Assembly (NCBI GenBank): GCA_002315685.1
Contig: DCHX01000021.1
Coordinates: forward strand, 18,494 to 82,493
Length of the DNA stretch: 64,000 nt
Source: Ruminococcaceae bacterium UBA1741
Lineage (GTDB): Bacteria; Bacillota; Clostridia; Oscillospirales; Acutalibacteraceae
Direction: 5' to 3'
Part shown: piece after piece, positions 1 through 12,024 of the stretch
How the letters are laid out: every line of letters starts with the position of its first letter
Numbering within the stretch: position 1 is the first letter of the stretch
Position numbers and translations under genes: made by a program
The notes under the pieces: generated by a model
The model's database searches: none
Told to the model about the DNA's origin: nothing
The model's input: only the letters and a program-made list of their open reading frames with translations

Positions 1-492
1 GTGATTTCTTGCCTTTTCCAAAAGTCCGCCCGAAACCTTATTTATTACGGGCAAAGACAGCACCTTTTTGATTGCCTTGAAATTTCGGGCTTTCATTTTT
101 TGCTTTGCCGTTTTTTTAGGTATCAGCCCCGCCGAATCGAGCAAAACGATTTTCGGCGGACTTATCATTTTATCGGCAGTCATTTTAAGAGTAACCCTGC
201 CTCCGTGCGAATGACCGATAAGTATCGGATTTTCGATTTTCATTTCACTTAAAAATTTAAGCACAAGACAGCAATAATCGTCAAGACTCCAAGCGCTTTT
301 CATACAGTCGCTCTTTCCGCAACCCGGAAAATTAAGAGCAAAGAAATGACACTTATCCGAAAGCGCCCTTATTATTCCGTTATAAACATCAAAGGATGAG
401 CCCCAGCCGTGAAGAAGCAGTACGGGCACACCGTTAGGATTACCCGCCTCTTTGTATTCAATATTCAGTCCGTCAATGGTAAGAAACATCAT
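1..492 (-). CDS. alpha/beta hydrolase, partial (3' end beyond window)
   Basis: The first 164 codons of a minus-strand gene are visible; the rest lies left of base 1. The protein begins MMFLTIDGLN and reads as an alpha/beta-hydrolase fold enzyme. HG at residues 28-29 followed by W30 fits the oxyanion loop, and the nucleophile elbow G-H-S-H-G-G puts the catalytic serine at residue 95. The catalytic acid and histidine would lie in the unseen part. No signal peptide is seen, so it is probably cytoplasmic. Two ATG codons (492 and 489) are in frame and the upstream AGGCGG is only a fair ribosome-binding site. A TATAAT-like -10 on the minus strand at 524-529 may drive it divergently from rpoB, but its -35 is poor. 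The substrate cannot be told from sequence. Confidence 0.85.
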   Translation of the reverse strand, partial: MMFLTIDGLNIEYKEAGNPNGVPVLLLHGWGSSFDVYNGIIRALSDKCHFFALNFPGCGKSDCMKSAWSLDDYCCLVLKFLSEMKIENPILIGHSHGGRVTLKMTADKMISPPKIVLLDSAGLIPKKTAKQKMKARNFKAIKKVLSLPVINKVSGGLLEKARNH

Positions 493-600
493 ACCGCCTG
501 CCTATAAATAAATATATAAAGATATTATAACAAATTTTACCTAAAAATAGAAGAGTTTTTTTACAAAACAAAAAAGTCGGGAGATTTTTGAAAAAAATAC

Positions 601-629
601 TTGACATTTCGGAATGATTAGTATAAAAT
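601..629 (+). promoter_or_regulatory. SigA-type promoter of rpoBC
   Basis: A perfect -35 TTGACA (601-606) lies 17 bases before a -10 TAAAAT (624-629). Start of transcription would be near 636, giving a leader of about 190 nt before rpoB. The preceding 60 bases carry several A- and T-tracts. Confidence 0.85.
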
Positions 630-769
630 TAAAAATTACTAATGAATGATGGGGGATTTTGCGCCTTTTTTTCGGTAATAGCTGATATTTTTCGTAAAAA
701 AGTACACAAATTTCCTCATAAAAAAGTGCGTAATTTGTTAATAAATTTGCCTTTTTTTCTACAAGTTCC

Positions 770-797
770 GTCAAAAAGTTCAAGAAAGCTTTTTGAC
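770..797 (+). promoter_or_regulatory. rpoB leader hairpin
   Basis: In the 636-829 leader, GTCAAAAAG (770-778) is the exact reverse complement of CTTTTTGAC (789-797), with a 10-base loop. It ends about 14 bases before the AGGAG ribosome-binding site at 812. No U-run follows, so it is not a standard terminator. The rest of the 493-829 gap is AT-rich and holds only this hairpin, the promoter and the divergent start of the hydrolase gene. Confidence 0.45.
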
Positions 798-829
798 ATC
801 AATAATCTAATAGGAGTGAATTTCAACCT

Positions 830-3800
830 ATGAAGAAAACAGAAATGGTCAAGCCCGTTAATTTGGGTAAGAACACTCGTATGACCTTCTCCAAAATCAA
901 TGAAGTTATTGATATGCCTAACCTCATTGAAATTCAGAAGGATTCGTACAACTGGTTTGTAACCGATGGACTTAAAGAGGTCTTTTCGGATATGGACCCG
1001 ATTACCGATTACAGCGGTAATTTGCAGCTTACCTTTATTGATTATCGCATTGACGAAACACCGAAGTATGATATTGCCGAATGTAAGGCAAGAGATACCA
1101 CATACTCGGCTCCGCTTCGTGTAATTGCCCGTCTTGAAAACAAAGAAACCGGCGAAATTAAAGAAAGCGAAGTATTTATGGGCGATTTCCCGCTTATGAC
1201 TGCTTCGGGTACCTTTGTTATCAACGGTGCCGAACGCGCTATCGTTTCGCAGTTAGTTCGTTCCCCCGGTGTTTACTTTGCCGAAAAGGCCGATGAAAAG
1301 ACCGGTAAGCGTTTATTCTCGTCAACTATTATACCTAACCGCGGTGCTTGGCTTGAATACGAAACTTCTGTTAATGATATATTATATGTACGCATAGATA
1401 AGAATAGAAAGCTTCCTATTACTACATTTATTCGTTCTTTGGGTGTTGAAACCAATGCGCAAATCCGTGAGCTTTTAGGGGATGACGAGCGTCTTGCCGC
1501 AACTCTTGAAGTTGACGAAACAAAGAATTCCGAGGATGCACTTATCGAGGTTTATAAGAAGCTTCGTCCGAGTGAGCCTGTAACTATCGAGGGTGCAAAG
1601 ACATATTTAGAGCAGTTGTTCTTTGATGCTCACCGTTATGATTTGTCGAGAGTCGGCAGATATAAGTACAATAAAAAGTTAAGTCTTGCCGCTCGTGCAA
1701 AGGGTAAGGTTTTGTCCCGCCCGGTTGCCGATCCTATGACAGGCGAGGTTTTGGCTGATGCCGATACCGTAATTTCTAAGGATTTAGCTGCTTTGCTCGA
1801 AAAGAAGGGCGTTCTCGAAATCTATGTAAATACACAGGATTTTGAGGGCAATGTTACCGAGGTTAAGATTTTAACTAACGGTATGGTTGATTTAGCCGAC
1901 TTTGTTGACTTTACCGAAGAAGAGCTTTCAGAGCTTGATAAGGCAGGAATAAACGAAAAGGTAAGCTTTACCGTTCTTCGTGAAATCCTTGCCGAATGCG
2001 GTAGTAAGGAAGAAATCAAGACGGCTCTTGTTGAGGCTGCCGATGCTTTGATTCCGAAACACATTGTTCTTGACGATATTTATGCTTCTGTCAACTATTT
2101 CCTCGGCTTGCCCCACGATGTCGGCAGCGTTGATGATATCGACCACTTGGGCAACCGCCGTATTCGTTCGGTAGGAGAACTTTTACAAAATCAATTCCGT
2201 ATCGGTTTCTCCCGTATGGAGCGTGTTGTAAGAGAGAAAATGAATTTACAGGCACAGGATGCTGAAAACATCACTCCTCAAACACTTGTAAATATCCGTC
2301 CTGTTGCTGCGGCAATTAAGGAATTTTTCGGTTCTTCTCCGCTTTCTCAATTTATGGACCAAACAAACCCGCTTTCCGAGCTTACTCATAAGCGCCGTTT
2401 GTCAGCATTAGGACCCGGCGGTCTTTCCCGCGATCGTGCATCCTTTGAGGTTCGTGATGTTCACTATACTCACTATGGTCGTATGTGTCCTATCGAAACT
2501 CCGGAAGGTCCTAACATCGGTCTTATCTCTTATCTTGCTACCTATGCAAAGATAAATAAATACGGTTTTATCGAGGCTCCGTTCAGAAGAGTTGACGGCG
2601 AAACCGGTCAGGTTCTTGACGAAGTAGTTTATATGACTGCCGACGAAGAGGACGATTATGTTGTAGCTCAGGCTAATGAGCCGTTAGACGAAAAGGGCTT
2701 CTTTGTTCGCAACAAGGTTAATGCCCGTTTCCGTGACAGCTTCCAAGAGGTTGAGTCTAACAAGGCTGAATTTATGGATGTATCGCCTAAAATGGTTGTA
2801 TCGGTTGCTACCGCTATGATTCCGTTCCTTGAAAACGACGATACAAACCGTGCACTTATGGGCTCGAACATGCAGAAGCAGGCTGTTCCGCTCTTAAAGC
2901 CCGAAAATCCGATTGTTGCTACGGGTATGGAATATAAGGCGGCTGTTGACTCGGGCGTTGTAGTTCTTGCAAAGCGAGACGGTGTTGTTACATTCGTCAG
3001 CGCAGATACAATTAAAATCCGTGCTAAGAACGGCGAAATTGATGAATATAATCTCATTAAGTTTACCCGTTCAAACCACGGCACCTGTATAAACCAAAAG
3101 CCTATCGTTCAAGTAGGACAAAAGGTAACCGAAAAAGAGGTTATCGCTGACGGTCCTGCTACAAGCAACGGCGAAATATCCCTCGGTAGAAACGCCCTTA
3201 TCGGCTTTATGACTTGGGAAGGTTATAACTACGAGGATGCTGTTCTTATTAACGAAAAGCTTGTTCGTGATGATATGTACACTTCAATTCATATTGAAGA
3301 ATATGAACTTGAATCCCGTGATACCAAGCTCGGACCTGAGGAAATCACCCGTGATATTCCAAATGTCGGCGAGGATGCTCTTAAAGACCTTGACGAACGC
3401 GGAATTATCCGTATCGGTGCCGAGGTTGTCGCAGGAGATATTCTTGTAGGTAAGGTAACCCATAAGGGCGAAACCGAGCTTACTGCCGAAGAAAGACTTC
3501 TTCGTGCAATCTTCGGCGAAAAGGCAAGAGAGGTTAGAGATACTTCTCTTCGTGTTCCTCACGGTGCTTACGGTACTGTTGTTGATGTTAAGGTATTTAC
3601 CCGTGAAAATTCTTCGGAATTAAGCCCCGGTGTTAATGTTGTTGTTCGTTGCTATATTGCACAGAAGCGTAAGATTTCTGTCGGCGATAAGATGGCAGGA
3701 CGCCACGGTAATAAGGGTGTTGTTTCGAGAATTCTTCCGAGCGAGGATATGCCGTTCTTGCCGGACGGTACTCCGCTTGATATAGTGTTAAACCCACTCG

Positions 3801-4561
3801 GCGTTCCTTCCCGTATGAATATCGGACAGGTGCTTGAAGTTCACTTGGGTTATGCCGCTAAGGCACTCGGTTGGAATATTTGCACACCTGTATTTGACGG
3901 TGCTCACGAAGCTGATATTCGTGAATGCTTCAAGATGGCAGGTATGCCGGAGGACGGTAAGGTTCAGCTTTATGACGGCCGTACCGGTGAGCCGTTTGAC
4001 AACCGTGTAACCGTAGGTTATATGTATTACCTTAAATTGCACCACTTAGTTGACGATAAGATTCATGCCCGTTCGACCGGCCCGTACTCATTAGTAACGC
4101 AACAGCCACTCGGCGGTAAAGCACAGTTCGGCGGTCAGCGTTTCGGAGAAATGGAAGTTTGGGCACTTGAAGCTTACGGCGCCGCTTACACATTACAGGA
4201 AATTCTTACCGTTAAGTCGGATGATGTTGTAGGCCGTGTTAAGACTTATGAATCTATCGTTAAAGGTCAAAATGTTCCGAAGGCAGGTATTCCGGAATCG
4301 TTTAAGGTTCTTATTAAGGAATTGCAGTCGTTGTCCCTTGATGTTCGTGTTCTTGATGAATACGGTGTTGAGGTTGACCTTAAACAGAAATTTGATGATG
4401 ATGACGATATGGGCTTTAACATTCCCGAGGTTTCGGAAGAAATGGGAAGCTCAATGTCAGATGACGGCGAATTTGTTGACAGCGGTTACGGTCTTCAAGA
4501 CGAAAACGGCGAAGACATAATTGATGATTATAACGGCGAAGATTTTGCCGACGAAGAATAA
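830..4561 (+). CDS. rpoB: DNA-directed RNA polymerase subunit beta
   Basis: The 1243-residue beta subunit of RNA polymerase forms one side of the catalytic cleft and binds rifampicin. The rifampicin region [11 protein letters not shown]...HKRRLSALG spans about residues 501-527. D510, H520 and S525 (E. coli D516, H526, S531) are all wild type, so the enzyme is predicted to be rifampicin-sensitive. Length is close to the Firmicute norm, with no large lineage insertion seen. The C-terminus carries an unusually long acidic tail of about 50 residues rich in D, E and G. The start ATG has AGGAG about 13 bases upstream. rpoC follows after 15 bases in the same operon. The usual upstream rplJ-rplL pair is not here. 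Confidence 0.99.
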   Translation: MKKTEMVKPVNLGKNTRMTFSKINEVIDMPNLIEIQKDSYNWFVTDGLKEVFSDMDPITDYSGNLQLTFIDYRIDETPKYDIAECKARDTTYSAPLRVIARLENKETGEIKESEVFMGDFPLMTASGTFVINGAERAIVSQLVRSPGVYFAEKADEKTGKRLFSSTIIPNRGAWLEYETSVNDILYVRIDKNRKLPITTFIRSLGVETNAQIRELLGDDERLAATLEVDETKNSEDALIEVYKKLRPSEPVTIEGAKTYLEQLFFDAHRYDLSRVGRYKYNKKLSLAARAKGKVLSRPVADPMTGEVLADADTVISKDLAALLEKKGVLEIYVNTQDFEGNVTEVKILTNGMVDLADFVDFTEEELSELDKAGINEKVSFTVLREILAECGSKEEIKTALVEAADALIPKHIVLDDIYASVNYFLGLPHDVGSVDDIDHLGNRRIRSVGELLQNQFRIGFSRMERVVREKMNLQAQDAENITPQTLVNIRPVAAAIKEFFGSSPLSQFMDQTNPLSELTHKRRLSALGPGGLSRDRASFEVRDVHYTHYGRMCPIETPEGPNIGLISYLATYAKINKYGFIEAPFRRVDGETGQVLDEVVYMTADEEDDYVVAQANEPLDEKGFFVRNKVNARFRDSFQEVESNKAEFMDVSPKMVVSVATAMIPFLENDDTNRALMGSNMQKQAVPLLKPENPIVATGMEYKAAVDSGVVVLAKRDGVVTFVSADTIKIRAKNGEIDEYNLIKFTRSNHGTCINQKPIVQVGQKVTEKEVIADGPATSNGEISLGRNALIGFMTWEGYNYEDAVLINEKLVRDDMYTSIHIEEYELESRDTKLGPEEITRDIPNVGEDALKDLDERGIIRIGAEVVAGDILVGKVTHKGETELTAEERLLRAIFGEKAREVRDTSLRVPHGAYGTVVDVKVFTRENSSELSPGVNVVVRCYIAQKRKISVGDKMAGRHGNKGVVSRILPSEDMPFLPDGTPLDIVLNPLGVPSRMNIGQVLEVHLGYAAKALGWNICTPVFDGAHEADIRECFKMAGMPEDGKVQLYDGRTGEPFDNRVTVGYMYYLKLHHLVDDKIHARSTGPYSLVTQQPLGGKAQFGGQRFGEMEVWALEAYGAAYTLQEILTVKSDDVVGRVKTYESIVKGQNVPKAGIPESFKVLIKELQSLSLDVRVLDEYGVEVDLKQKFDDDDDMGFNIPEVSEEMGSSMSDDGEFVDSGYGLQDENGEDIIDDYNGEDFADEE

Positions 4562-4576
4562 GGGAGGGCGAAGATA

Positions 4577-7500
4577 ATGGAAAATAATAATGAACTTTCT
4601 TTTGAATCCATAAAGATAGGCCTTGCTTCACCCGAACAAATCAGAAGCTGGTCGCACGGCGAGGTTACAAAGCCGGAAACCATAAATTACAGAACCTTAA
4701 AGCCCGAACAAGGCGGTCTTTTCTGCGAAAGAATTTTCGGACCTCAAAAGGACTGGGAATGTCATTGCGGAAAGTATAAGCGCATTCGTTATAAGGGTAA
4801 GGTTTGCGAACGCTGCGGTGTTGAAGTTACCCGTGCAAAGGTACGCCGTGAAAGAATGGGTACTATCGAGCTTGCGGCTCCGGTATCTCACATTTGGTAT
4901 TTTAAGACTATCCCGTCAAGAATGGGACTTGTCCTTAATATTTCTCCTAAGGATTTGGAACAGGTACTTTATTTCTCACAGTACATTGTTACAGACCCCG
5001 GTACTACTCCGCTTGAAAAGAAAGCTCTTTTGAATGAAAAGCAGTACCATGATATGCGTGAAAAGTATGAAAACGACTTTAAGGCAGGAATGGGTGCCGA
5101 GGCAATTAAAGCTTTGCTTTGTGAAATTGACCTCGATAAAGAGTGTGCTTCGCTTAAAGAAGAGCTTGAAAACACTATCGGTCAAAAGCGAATTCGTATC
5201 TTAAAGCGCCTTGAAGTTTTAGAGGCATTCCGTCAGTCAGGCAACCGTCCCGAATGGATGATTCTTGATGTAATCCCCGTAATTCCGCCCGACCTTCGTC
5301 CTATGGTACAGCTCGACGGCGGTAGATTTGCAACAAGCGATTTGAATGACCTTTATCGCCGTGTTATTAACCGTAATAACCGCCTTAAAAGACTTCTTGA
5401 ACTCGGCGCTCCCGATATTATCGTAAGAAACGAAAAGAGAATGCTTCAAGAGGCTGTTGATGCCCTTATTGATAACGGCAGACGCGGAAAACCTGTTACA
5501 GGTCCTAATAACCGTGCGCTTAAATCTCTTTCCGATATGCTTAAAGGTAAGCAAGGCCGTTTCCGTCAAAACCTTCTCGGTAAGCGTGTTGACTATTCCG
5601 GCCGTTCGGTTATCGTTGTAGGCCCTGAGCTTCAAATGTATCAATGCGGTGTTCCGAAAGAAATGGCACTTGAACTCTTTAAGCCGTTTGTTATGAAGCG
5701 ACTTGTTGAAACTAACAGAGTTACAAATATCAAGACTGCCCGTAAGATGGTTGACCGTGCTTCTACTGAGGTTTGGGATGCACTTGAAATGGTAATTAAA
5801 GAACATCCCGTTTTATTAAACCGTGCTCCTACACTTCACCGTTTGGGTATCCAAGCATTTGAGCCTGTTTTGGTTGAGGGTAAAGCTCTTAAACTTCATC
5901 CGCTTGTATGTACCGCATACAACGCCGACTTCGACGGCGACCAAATGGCTATTCATATTCCGCTTTCTGCGGAGGCACAAGCTGAGGCTCGTTTCTTAAT
6001 GCTTGCCGCTAACAACCTATTAAAGCCTTCTGACGGTAAGCCTGTTGCCGTTCCTACTCAGGATATGGTACTCGGTTCCTACTACTTGACATTAGTTAAG
6101 CCGGATGAAATCGGTACTAACAAGGTTTTCCGTGATAAAAACGAAGCTATTATGGCGTACAATGACGGTATTATCGGACTTCACGCACCTATTCGTGTTC
6201 GTATGACAAATGATGAGGGCAAGGGTGCTCTTGTTTGGTGTACTGTCGGATTTATAATCTTTAACGAGTCTATTCCGCAGGATTTAGGCTTTGTTGACCG
6301 CTCGGTTGAAGGCCACGAGTTCGACCTTGAATGGACATTCTCGCTTAAAGACCCGACAAAGAATACCGTTGAAAGCTTTGACGAGATTATTCAAAACAAA
6401 GCCGGTAAGAAACAACTCGGTAAGATTATCGACCGTTGTATTGATATTCACGGAACAAGCCGTTCGGCTATTGTTCTTGATAAGATTAAAGCAACCGGAT
6501 TTAAGTATTCTACAAAGGGTGCTATTACCGTTGCCGTAATTGATGCCGTTATTCCTCCGGTTAAGAAGGATATTTTGGCTGATGCCGAAAAGCAAATTGA
6601 CGAAGTAAGCAAGATGTACAGACGCGGTCTTATCTCTAATGATGAGCGTAGCCGTCATGTAATCGAAGTATGGAACAAAGCAACCGAAGATGTTGCCGAT
6701 GCTCTTAAAGATAACCTTGATGATTTCAACCCAATCTATATGATGGCTGATTCAGGTGCCCGTGGTTCTATGAGCCAGATTAGACAGCTTGCAGGTATGC
6801 GCGGACTTATCGCAAACACCGCAGGTAAGGTTATCGAGGTTCCTATCCGTGCTAACTACCGTGAAGGTCTTAATGTACTTGAATACTTTATCTCCTCCCG
6901 TGGTGCCCGTAAAGGTCTTGCCGATACTGCACTTCGTACTGCTGACTCGGGTTATCTTACCCGTCGTCTTGTTGATGTTTCGCAGGATGTTATCGTTCGT
7001 GAAAACGACTGCGGAACCGAAGAAGGTCTTACCGTATTCGATATTAAGGACGGAAACCATGTTCTTGAAACACTTGAAGAGCGTCTTGTCGGCAGATTCT
7101 TGTTACATCCGTTTGTTGACGAAAAGACAGGCGAAGTAATTTGCGATAACGACCATATGATGACCAAAGACGATGCCAAGAGAATTGTGGCTTCGGGCGC
7201 TACTAAGGTTGATATTCGTTCAATTCTTACTTGTCATAGCCACCACGGCGTATGTCAAAAGTGCTACGGTGCAAACCTTGCTACTAACAAGCCGGTTACT
7301 GTCGGCGAAGCTGTCGGTATCGTTGCCGCTCAATCTATCGGTGAACCGGGTACACAGCTTACAATGCGTACCTTCCATACCGGCGGTATCGCTTCAACCG
7401 AGGATATTACACAAGGTCTTCCCCGTGTTGAAGAGTTGTTTGAAGCAAGAAGACCTAAGCATAGCGGACTTATTGCTAAGATTTCCGGTCGTGTTCGTGT

Positions 7501-8185
7501 TGCCGAAGAAAAGAAGAGCAATGTTATCTATATAAATAATGAAGAAACTATGGAAGAAGAGAAAATCGTTATTCCATACGGCTCTCATACCCTTGTCGGC
7601 GACGGCGATTATGTAAATGCCGGCGACTCTATCGTACCGGGTGCTAAATATCCGCAGGATATTTTGGAGGCACAAGGTCCCGAGGCCGTTCAAGAGTATA
7701 TCATTGCCGAAATTCAAAATGCTTACCGTACACAAGGTGTTGACATCAATGATAAGCATATTGAAGTTATCGTTCGTCAAATGATGAGAAAACTCCGCAT
7801 TACCGATGCAGGAGACACCACATTGTTGCAGAATGTCAGCTACGAATACAAGGAAATCAGCGATGCCAACAAGATTATTGACGAGCGTATCGCAAACGGC
7901 GAGGAAGGTCTTAAAAAGGCGACCTACGCAACTACACTTTTGGGTATTACAAAGGCTTCTTTGGCTACCGAATCCTTTATGTCGGCTGCTTCGTTCCAAG
8001 AAACAACCCGTGTTCTTACCGAAGCCGCTATTAAGGGTAAGGTTGACCCGTTATTCGGTCTTAAAGAAAATGTTATTATCGGTCAACTTATTCCTGCCGG
8101 TACCGGTATGAAGGTTAAGGATATTAACCCGCAAGATGAAGTGGTAAACGAGACCGAAGACGAGGTAGTTTATACCGCCGAGTAA
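4577..8185 (+). CDS. rpoC: DNA-directed RNA polymerase subunit beta'
   Basis: This 1202-residue subunit carries the polymerase active site. The Mg-binding motif NADFDGD is at residues 449-455. The N-terminal zinc site is C62, C64, C77 and C80, and a second cysteine cluster ([11 protein letters not shown]) lies in the C-terminal half near base 7230. The trigger-loop region around MRTFHTGG is intact. The length matches other Clostridia, without the large insertions of proteobacterial homologues. GGGAGGGC sits just before the ATG. It is co-transcribed with rpoB, and rpmE follows after 73 bases. Confidence 0.99.
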   Translation: MENNNELSFESIKIGLASPEQIRSWSHGEVTKPETINYRTLKPEQGGLFCERIFGPQKDWECHCGKYKRIRYKGKVCERCGVEVTRAKVRRERMGTIELAAPVSHIWYFKTIPSRMGLVLNISPKDLEQVLYFSQYIVTDPGTTPLEKKALLNEKQYHDMREKYENDFKAGMGAEAIKALLCEIDLDKECASLKEELENTIGQKRIRILKRLEVLEAFRQSGNRPEWMILDVIPVIPPDLRPMVQLDGGRFATSDLNDLYRRVINRNNRLKRLLELGAPDIIVRNEKRMLQEAVDALIDNGRRGKPVTGPNNRALKSLSDMLKGKQGRFRQNLLGKRVDYSGRSVIVVGPELQMYQCGVPKEMALELFKPFVMKRLVETNRVTNIKTARKMVDRASTEVWDALEMVIKEHPVLLNRAPTLHRLGIQAFEPVLVEGKALKLHPLVCTAYNADFDGDQMAIHIPLSAEAQAEARFLMLAANNLLKPSDGKPVAVPTQDMVLGSYYLTLVKPDEIGTNKVFRDKNEAIMAYNDGIIGLHAPIRVRMTNDEGKGALVWCTVGFIIFNESIPQDLGFVDRSVEGHEFDLEWTFSLKDPTKNTVESFDEIIQNKAGKKQLGKIIDRCIDIHGTSRSAIVLDKIKATGFKYSTKGAITVAVIDAVIPPVKKDILADAEKQIDEVSKMYRRGLISNDERSRHVIEVWNKATEDVADALKDNLDDFNPIYMMADSGARGSMSQIRQLAGMRGLIANTAGKVIEVPIRANYREGLNVLEYFISSRGARKGLADTALRTADSGYLTRRLVDVSQDVIVRENDCGTEEGLTVFDIKDGNHVLETLEERLVGRFLLHPFVDEKTGEVICDNDHMMTKDDAKRIVASGATKVDIRSILTCHSHHGVCQKCYGANLATNKPVTVGEAVGIVAAQSIGEPGTQLTMRTFHTGGIASTEDITQGLPRVEELFEARRPKHSGLIAKISGRVRVAEEKKSNVIYINNEETMEEEKIVIPYGSHTLVGDGDYVNAGDSIVPGAKYPQDILEAQGPEAVQEYIIAEIQNAYRTQGVDINDKHIEVIVRQMMRKLRITDAGDTTLLQNVSYEYKEISDANKIIDERIANGEEGLKKATYATTLLGITKASLATESFMSAASFQETTRVLTEAAIKGKVDPLFGLKENVIIGQLIPAGTGMKVKDINPQDEVVNETEDEVVYTAE

Positions 8186-8258
8186 GTTTTTCTTGATTTT
8201 TTTAATGAGTTATGTTAATATCATAATGTTAATGAGATTTTGAAGGGAGTGACGCAAG

Positions 8259-8465
8259 ATGAAGCAAGGAATTCATCCTGAGTATGAAAAGGTAACCGTT
8301 AAATGTGCTTGCGGTGCAGAGTTTGAAACTCGTTCAACCAAAAAAGATATCCGTTTGGATATTTGCTCTAAATGTCATCCGTTCTTCACCGGTAAACAAA
8401 AATTGGTAGATACCGGCGGACGCGTTGATAGATTTAAGAAGCGCTTTGGTATTGAAGATAAATAA
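8259..8465 (+). CDS. rpmE: 50S ribosomal protein L31 (zinc-binding form)
   Basis: This 68-residue protein is bL31, a large-subunit protein at the intersubunit bridge. C16, C18, C36 and C39 form the zinc ligands, so this is the C+ form used under zinc-replete conditions. The ribosome-binding site GAAGGGAG precedes the ATG. It lies directly downstream of rpoC and upstream of a strong terminator, so it is the last gene of the rpoBC unit. Its place next to rpoC is not the usual one. Confidence 0.95.
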   Translation: MKQGIHPEYEKVTVKCACGAEFETRSTKKDIRLDICSKCHPFFTGKQKLVDTGGRVDRFKKRFGIEDK

Positions 8466-8473
8466 TTAAGCAT

Positions 8474-8510
8474 AACCGCAACTGCAAGAATATTGTAGTT
8501 GCGGTTTTTT
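8474..8510 (+). terminator. Rho-independent terminator after rpmE
   Basis: AACCGCAACT (8474-8483) pairs with AGTTGCGGTT (8497-8506), followed by a U-run. It closes the rpoBC-rpmE transcript. Confidence 0.9.
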
Positions 8511-8530
8511 AAGTGAAGGCAGATGAGAAT

Positions 8531-9160
8531 ATGGGCGATTACATTACGGTTGATAGCATTTCCACCGGCGAATACACAGAAAAACATTCGAAATTTATTG
8601 CAACACTTTATCCTTGTAAAAGCGAGGAAGAAGCGATGGAAATTCTATCTAAGCACAAAGCGAAATATTTTGATGCAAGACATAATGTTTATGCCTATTT
8701 GCTTCACGATAATGCGGCAAGGTTTTCGGATGACGGCGAGCCGCACGGAACGGCGGGTAAACCCATACTTGATGTTTTAACGGGAAGCGGAATTGTTGAT
8801 GCGCTTTTAGTTGTTACGAGGTATTTCGGTGGAATACTGCTCGGAACCGGGGGACTTGTCCGTGCATATTCCGCTTCTGCAAAGGAAGCCGTAAAATCGG
8901 CTCAACCTCTTAGAATGACTAATTGCGGAATATATCACCTAACTATGCCTTATTCGAGTCAAAGTATTGTTATGAGTCTTTTTTGGGACATAGGTGTATA
9001 TATAATAAATACGGAGTTTTCCGAAAATATTGATATAAAATTTGCAATTCCGAAGCCCTTTGAGGAGGATTTTCATAAAAAGCTTTGCGAAATTTCTTCT
9101 TCAAAATTAAAGGCAAATTATGTATGCGATAAAATTTTGCCGGTAAATGCAAAAAAATAG
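8531..9160 (+). CDS. YigZ / IMPACT family protein
   Basis: The 209-residue protein belongs to the YigZ (UPF0029/IMPACT) family. The N-terminal domain shows the family block around KHSKFIA (about residues 17-23), then DARHNVYAYLL and the glycine-rich DDGEPHGTAGKP. A second motif, VTRYFGGILLGTGGL, follows. The C-terminal domain (from about residue 140) is the DUF1949-like part. The eukaryotic relative regulates Gcn2; bacterial members have a nucleic-acid-binding-like fold and no firm role. The ATG at 8531 is chosen over an upstream GTG at 8513 because homology begins at MGDYITV. Confidence 0.88.
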   Translation: MGDYITVDSISTGEYTEKHSKFIATLYPCKSEEEAMEILSKHKAKYFDARHNVYAYLLHDNAARFSDDGEPHGTAGKPILDVLTGSGIVDALLVVTRYFGGILLGTGGLVRAYSASAKEAVKSAQPLRMTNCGIYHLTMPYSSQSIVMSLFWDIGVYIINTEFSENIDIKFAIPKPFEEDFHKKLCEISSSKLKANYVCDKILPVNAKK

Positions 9161-9218
9161 AGGAAAAGCCGAAAATTTTTCTAATATTATAATAGATAGC
9201 AAATTAGGGGGCGAATAA

Positions 9219-10220
9219 ATGTCTGATGTAAGAGAACAAATTGAAGAGTTTGAAATTGAATATCTATCTTCTTATGCCTCAAAAAGCCGTTATTCAAAAG
9301 GCAGAGAGGTAAGCGAAGACAAGTGTGAGCTTCGTACCGAATTTCAGCGCGACCGAGATAGGATAATTCACTCAAAGGCATTTCGCCGATTAAAGCATAA
9401 GACGCAGGTTTTTATTTCCCCCGAATCCGACCATTACAGAACTCGGCTTACCCATACATTAGAGGTATCGCAAATTGCAAGAACAATCGCAAGGGCATTG
9501 CGACTTAATGAGGATTTGACCGAGGCTATTGCGTTGGGACACGATTTAGGGCATACCCCTTTCGGACACGCGGGTGAGAGAGCACTTGCCGAGCTTTGCC
9601 CTGACGGATTTACCCACTATGAGCAAAGCGTTAGGGTTTGTAAAAAACTTGAAAAGGACGGCAAAGGTCTTAACCTTACTTTTGAAGTGATAGACGGAAT
9701 TTTGCACCATACCTGCGGTGAGTTGGCTTCGACATCAGAAGGAAAAATAGTAAGGCTCAGCGACCGAATTGCCTATATAAACCACGATATTGATGATGCT
9801 ACCCGCGGGGATATAATTGTTGAAAGCGACATACCCGATGAAATTACAAAATATTTAGGCCACACAAAGAGCGAAAGAATTGACACCCTTGTGAAATCGG
9901 TTGTAAACAACTCAAAGGGCGAAGAAATTAAAATGGACGACGAAACCTTCAAATACTATAATATGTTGCACGAATTTTTGTATAAAGAGGTTTATCATAA
10001 TCAAAAGGCAAAGGGCGAAGAAGCTAAGGTTTTCGGCTTTGTCCAAAAGCTTTACGATTACTATTTAAGTAATATAAACAAAATGCCCGAAGAATTTATA
10101 AAAATTGCAAACAGTGAATCTCCCGATAGGGCGGTTACCGATTATATTGCGAGTATGACAGACCATTTTGCCGTTACAACATATAATAATGTGTTTGTGC
10201 CGAAGTTTTGGTCTATCTGA
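9219..10220 (+). CDS. dGTPase-like HD-domain protein
   Basis: This 333-residue protein is a deoxyguanosinetriphosphate triphosphohydrolase-like member of the HD superfamily, expected to split dNTPs into nucleoside and triphosphate. The signature FRRLKHKTQVF is near residues 55-65. It is followed by the metal site: H of RTRLTHTLEV, then GHDLGHTPFGHAGE, and a later D in LSDRIAYINHDIDD. It is shorter than E. coli Dgt and matches the shorter bacterial dGTPase-like group, often found upstream of dnaG-rpoD in Clostridia as here. GGGGGC precedes the ATG. Confidence 0.92.
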   Translation: MSDVREQIEEFEIEYLSSYASKSRYSKGREVSEDKCELRTEFQRDRDRIIHSKAFRRLKHKTQVFISPESDHYRTRLTHTLEVSQIARTIARALRLNEDLTEAIALGHDLGHTPFGHAGERALAELCPDGFTHYEQSVRVCKKLEKDGKGLNLTFEVIDGILHHTCGELASTSEGKIVRLSDRIAYINHDIDDATRGDIIVESDIPDEITKYLGHTKSERIDTLVKSVVNNSKGEEIKMDDETFKYYNMLHEFLYKEVYHNQKAKGEEAKVFGFVQKLYDYYLSNINKMPEEFIKIANSESPDRAVTDYIASMTDHFAVTTYNNVFVPKFWSI

Positions 10221-10248
10221 AAAAAGAAATTTAAGGTAGGTGATATGC

Positions 10249-12024
10249 TTGGCAATACCCGAAGAAATAATAAACGAAATCAAATATAAAAACGATATTG
10301 AACAAGTAATATCGCCCTATGTAACTCTTAAAAGAAGAGGTAAAAATTTAGTAGGTCTTTGCCCTTTCCACGGCGAGAAAACCCCTTCCTTTACGGTTTA
10401 TCCCGAAAACGGCTCATTTTACTGCTTCGGTTGCGGTGTCGGCGGAGATGTTTTTACATTTACAAAGCTGATTGAAAATTTGGATTATATTGAGGCAATT
10501 AAGCTGTTAGCCGAAAAAAGCGGAATCGCCATTCCCGAAAACGGATATGACGACTCCTACTCAAAGCTTAAAGAACGGATTTACGAGATTAACAGAGAAA
10601 CGGCGAGGTTTTATCACGAATATTTGATGTCGCCTGACGGAAAATGGGCGCTTGACTATTTGGTAGATAGAGGACTTTCGGTTTCCACCATAAAGCATTT
10701 CGGTTTGGGTGCGGCTCCTAATTCTTGGGACAGCCTTATTAACCACTTAAAATCAAAGGGCTTTTCGGTTGACGATATGGTTTCGGCAAATGTTGTCGGA
10801 AAAACTTCAAGAGGTACATATTACGATAGATTCAAAAGAAGAATAATGTTCCCCGTAATAAATATAAGGGGTAAGGTTATTGCATTCAGCGGTCGTAAGA
10901 TGCCTGATGATACGAGCGATACGGGAAAGTATGTAAACACCTCCGACACACCCGTTTATAAGAAAAGCGAAAATCTTTTCGGTATGAACTTTGCAAAAAA
11001 TCATTGTGATGAACGAATAATTTTGGTTGAGGGAAATATGGATGTTGTTTCCTTGCATCAAGCGGGATTTCAAAATGCCGTAGCGGCGCTCGGAACCTCC
11101 TTTACAACCGAGCAAGCCAATATGATTTTCAGATACACAAAGGAAATTGTTTTAGCACTTGATGCCGATGCGGCAGGACAAAAGGCGGTAAAACGGGCGG
11201 GTGAAATTCTTAAAAACACGGGAATTGAAGTAAGGGTAATTGTAATACCCGACGGAAAAGACCCTGATGAGTATATAAAGAAAAACGGAAAAGACCGCTT
11301 TGATGCTCTCTTAAACGGTGCGGTAAGCGAAATAGAATACAAGCTTTTGACCGCCGTTAAAGATGTTGATGTCGAAAGCGATGACGGAAAAGTACAGTAT
11401 TTGAACAAAGCGGTTGAGATAATAGCGAATGAAAAGGATATAATCACAAGAGATTTATATTTAAGTCGGCTTTCGGATAAATACGGTGTTTCAAAAAATG
11501 CGCTTAAAACCCGTGTTGATGAAATAATGAAGAAAAACGAAAGAACGGTCAAGAAGAAAGAAATTTCCGAAATCATAAGACCTAAATTCGACAGCTCGGA
11601 TATAAATCCCGAAAGATTTAAGTACCCCACCGCTGCGGCTGCGGAGGAGCTTGTTATTACAATTCTTTTGCAACACCCTGATTTCTTTTTACAGGTTAAA
11701 GAGGATTTGCCTCCCGAAAAGTTTATTACGGTGTTTAACAAAAGAATTTATACCGAAATATATAATTGCCTTTACGGCGATAACGATATAAATCTTTCGT
11801 ATTTCGGCGAACTGCTCGATACAAAAGAATTCAGCTTTTTAGTGTCGCTTGCAAACAACGAAAAAGTGAGAAAAAGTCCTTTAATTGTATTAAAAGACAG
11901 TATTTCGGTAATATTAGCTGAGAATGACAGAAAAAATATGTCCGATGTAAGTTCTTTATCGAACGAGGATTGGGCGGCGAATATACAAAAAATGATTGAA
12001 AACAAACAAAAGGGGAAACAATAA
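10249..12024 (+). CDS. dnaG: DNA primase
   Basis: DnaG makes RNA primers for chromosome replication. The N-terminal zinc finger has C38, H41, C59 and C62. The catalytic core carries [11 protein letters not shown] and the TOPRIM acidic motif LALDADAAG. The C-terminal third is the helicase-binding region. I take the TTG at 10249 as start because AGGTAGG sits 8 bases before it and it gives the usual beginning MAIPEEIIN; a GTG at 10240 lies inside that ribosome-binding site. The stop codon overlaps the rpoD start by one base (TAATG), so translation is coupled. About 591 residues. Confidence 0.97.
   Translation: MAIPEEIINEIKYKNDIEQVISPYVTLKRRGKNLVGLCPFHGEKTPSFTVYPENGSFYCFGCGVGGDVFTFTKLIENLDYIEAIKLLAEKSGIAIPENGYDDSYSKLKERIYEINRETARFYHEYLMSPDGKWALDYLVDRGLSVSTIKHFGLGAAPNSWDSLINHLKSKGFSVDDMVSANVVGKTSRGTYYDRFKRRIMFPVINIRGKVIAFSGRKMPDDTSDTGKYVNTSDTPVYKKSENLFGMNFAKNHCDERIILVEGNMDVVSLHQAGFQNAVAALGTSFTTEQANMIFRYTKEIVLALDADAAGQKAVKRAGEILKNTGIEVRVIVIPDGKDPDEYIKKNGKDRFDALLNGAVSEIEYKLLTAVKDVDVESDDGKVQYLNKAVEIIANEKDIITRDLYLSRLSDKYGVSKNALKTRVDEIMKKNERTVKKKEISEIIRPKFDSSDINPERFKYPTAAAAEELVITILLQHPDFFLQVKEDLPPEKFITVFNKRIYTEIYNCLYGDNDINLSYFGELLDTKEFSFLVSLANNEKVRKSPLIVLKDSISVILAENDRKNMSDVSSLSNEDWAANIQKMIENKQKGKQ

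Noticed and set aside
1..252. 83-codon plus-strand open frame at the window start
   Set aside because: It is antisense to the alpha/beta hydrolase, which has a clear nucleophile elbow; the plus-strand product resembles nothing.
2668..3084. 138-codon minus-strand frame within rpoB
   Set aside because: Shadow of the rpoB codon pattern, no ribosome-binding site, low-complexity Ser/Thr-rich product.
7394..7999. 201-codon minus-strand frame within rpoC
   Set aside because: Antisense shadow of a highly conserved gene; no promoter or ribosome-binding site.
11070..11741. 223-codon minus-strand frame within dnaG
   Set aside because: Ser/Phe-rich product mirrors Lys/Glu codons of dnaG; not a believable protein.
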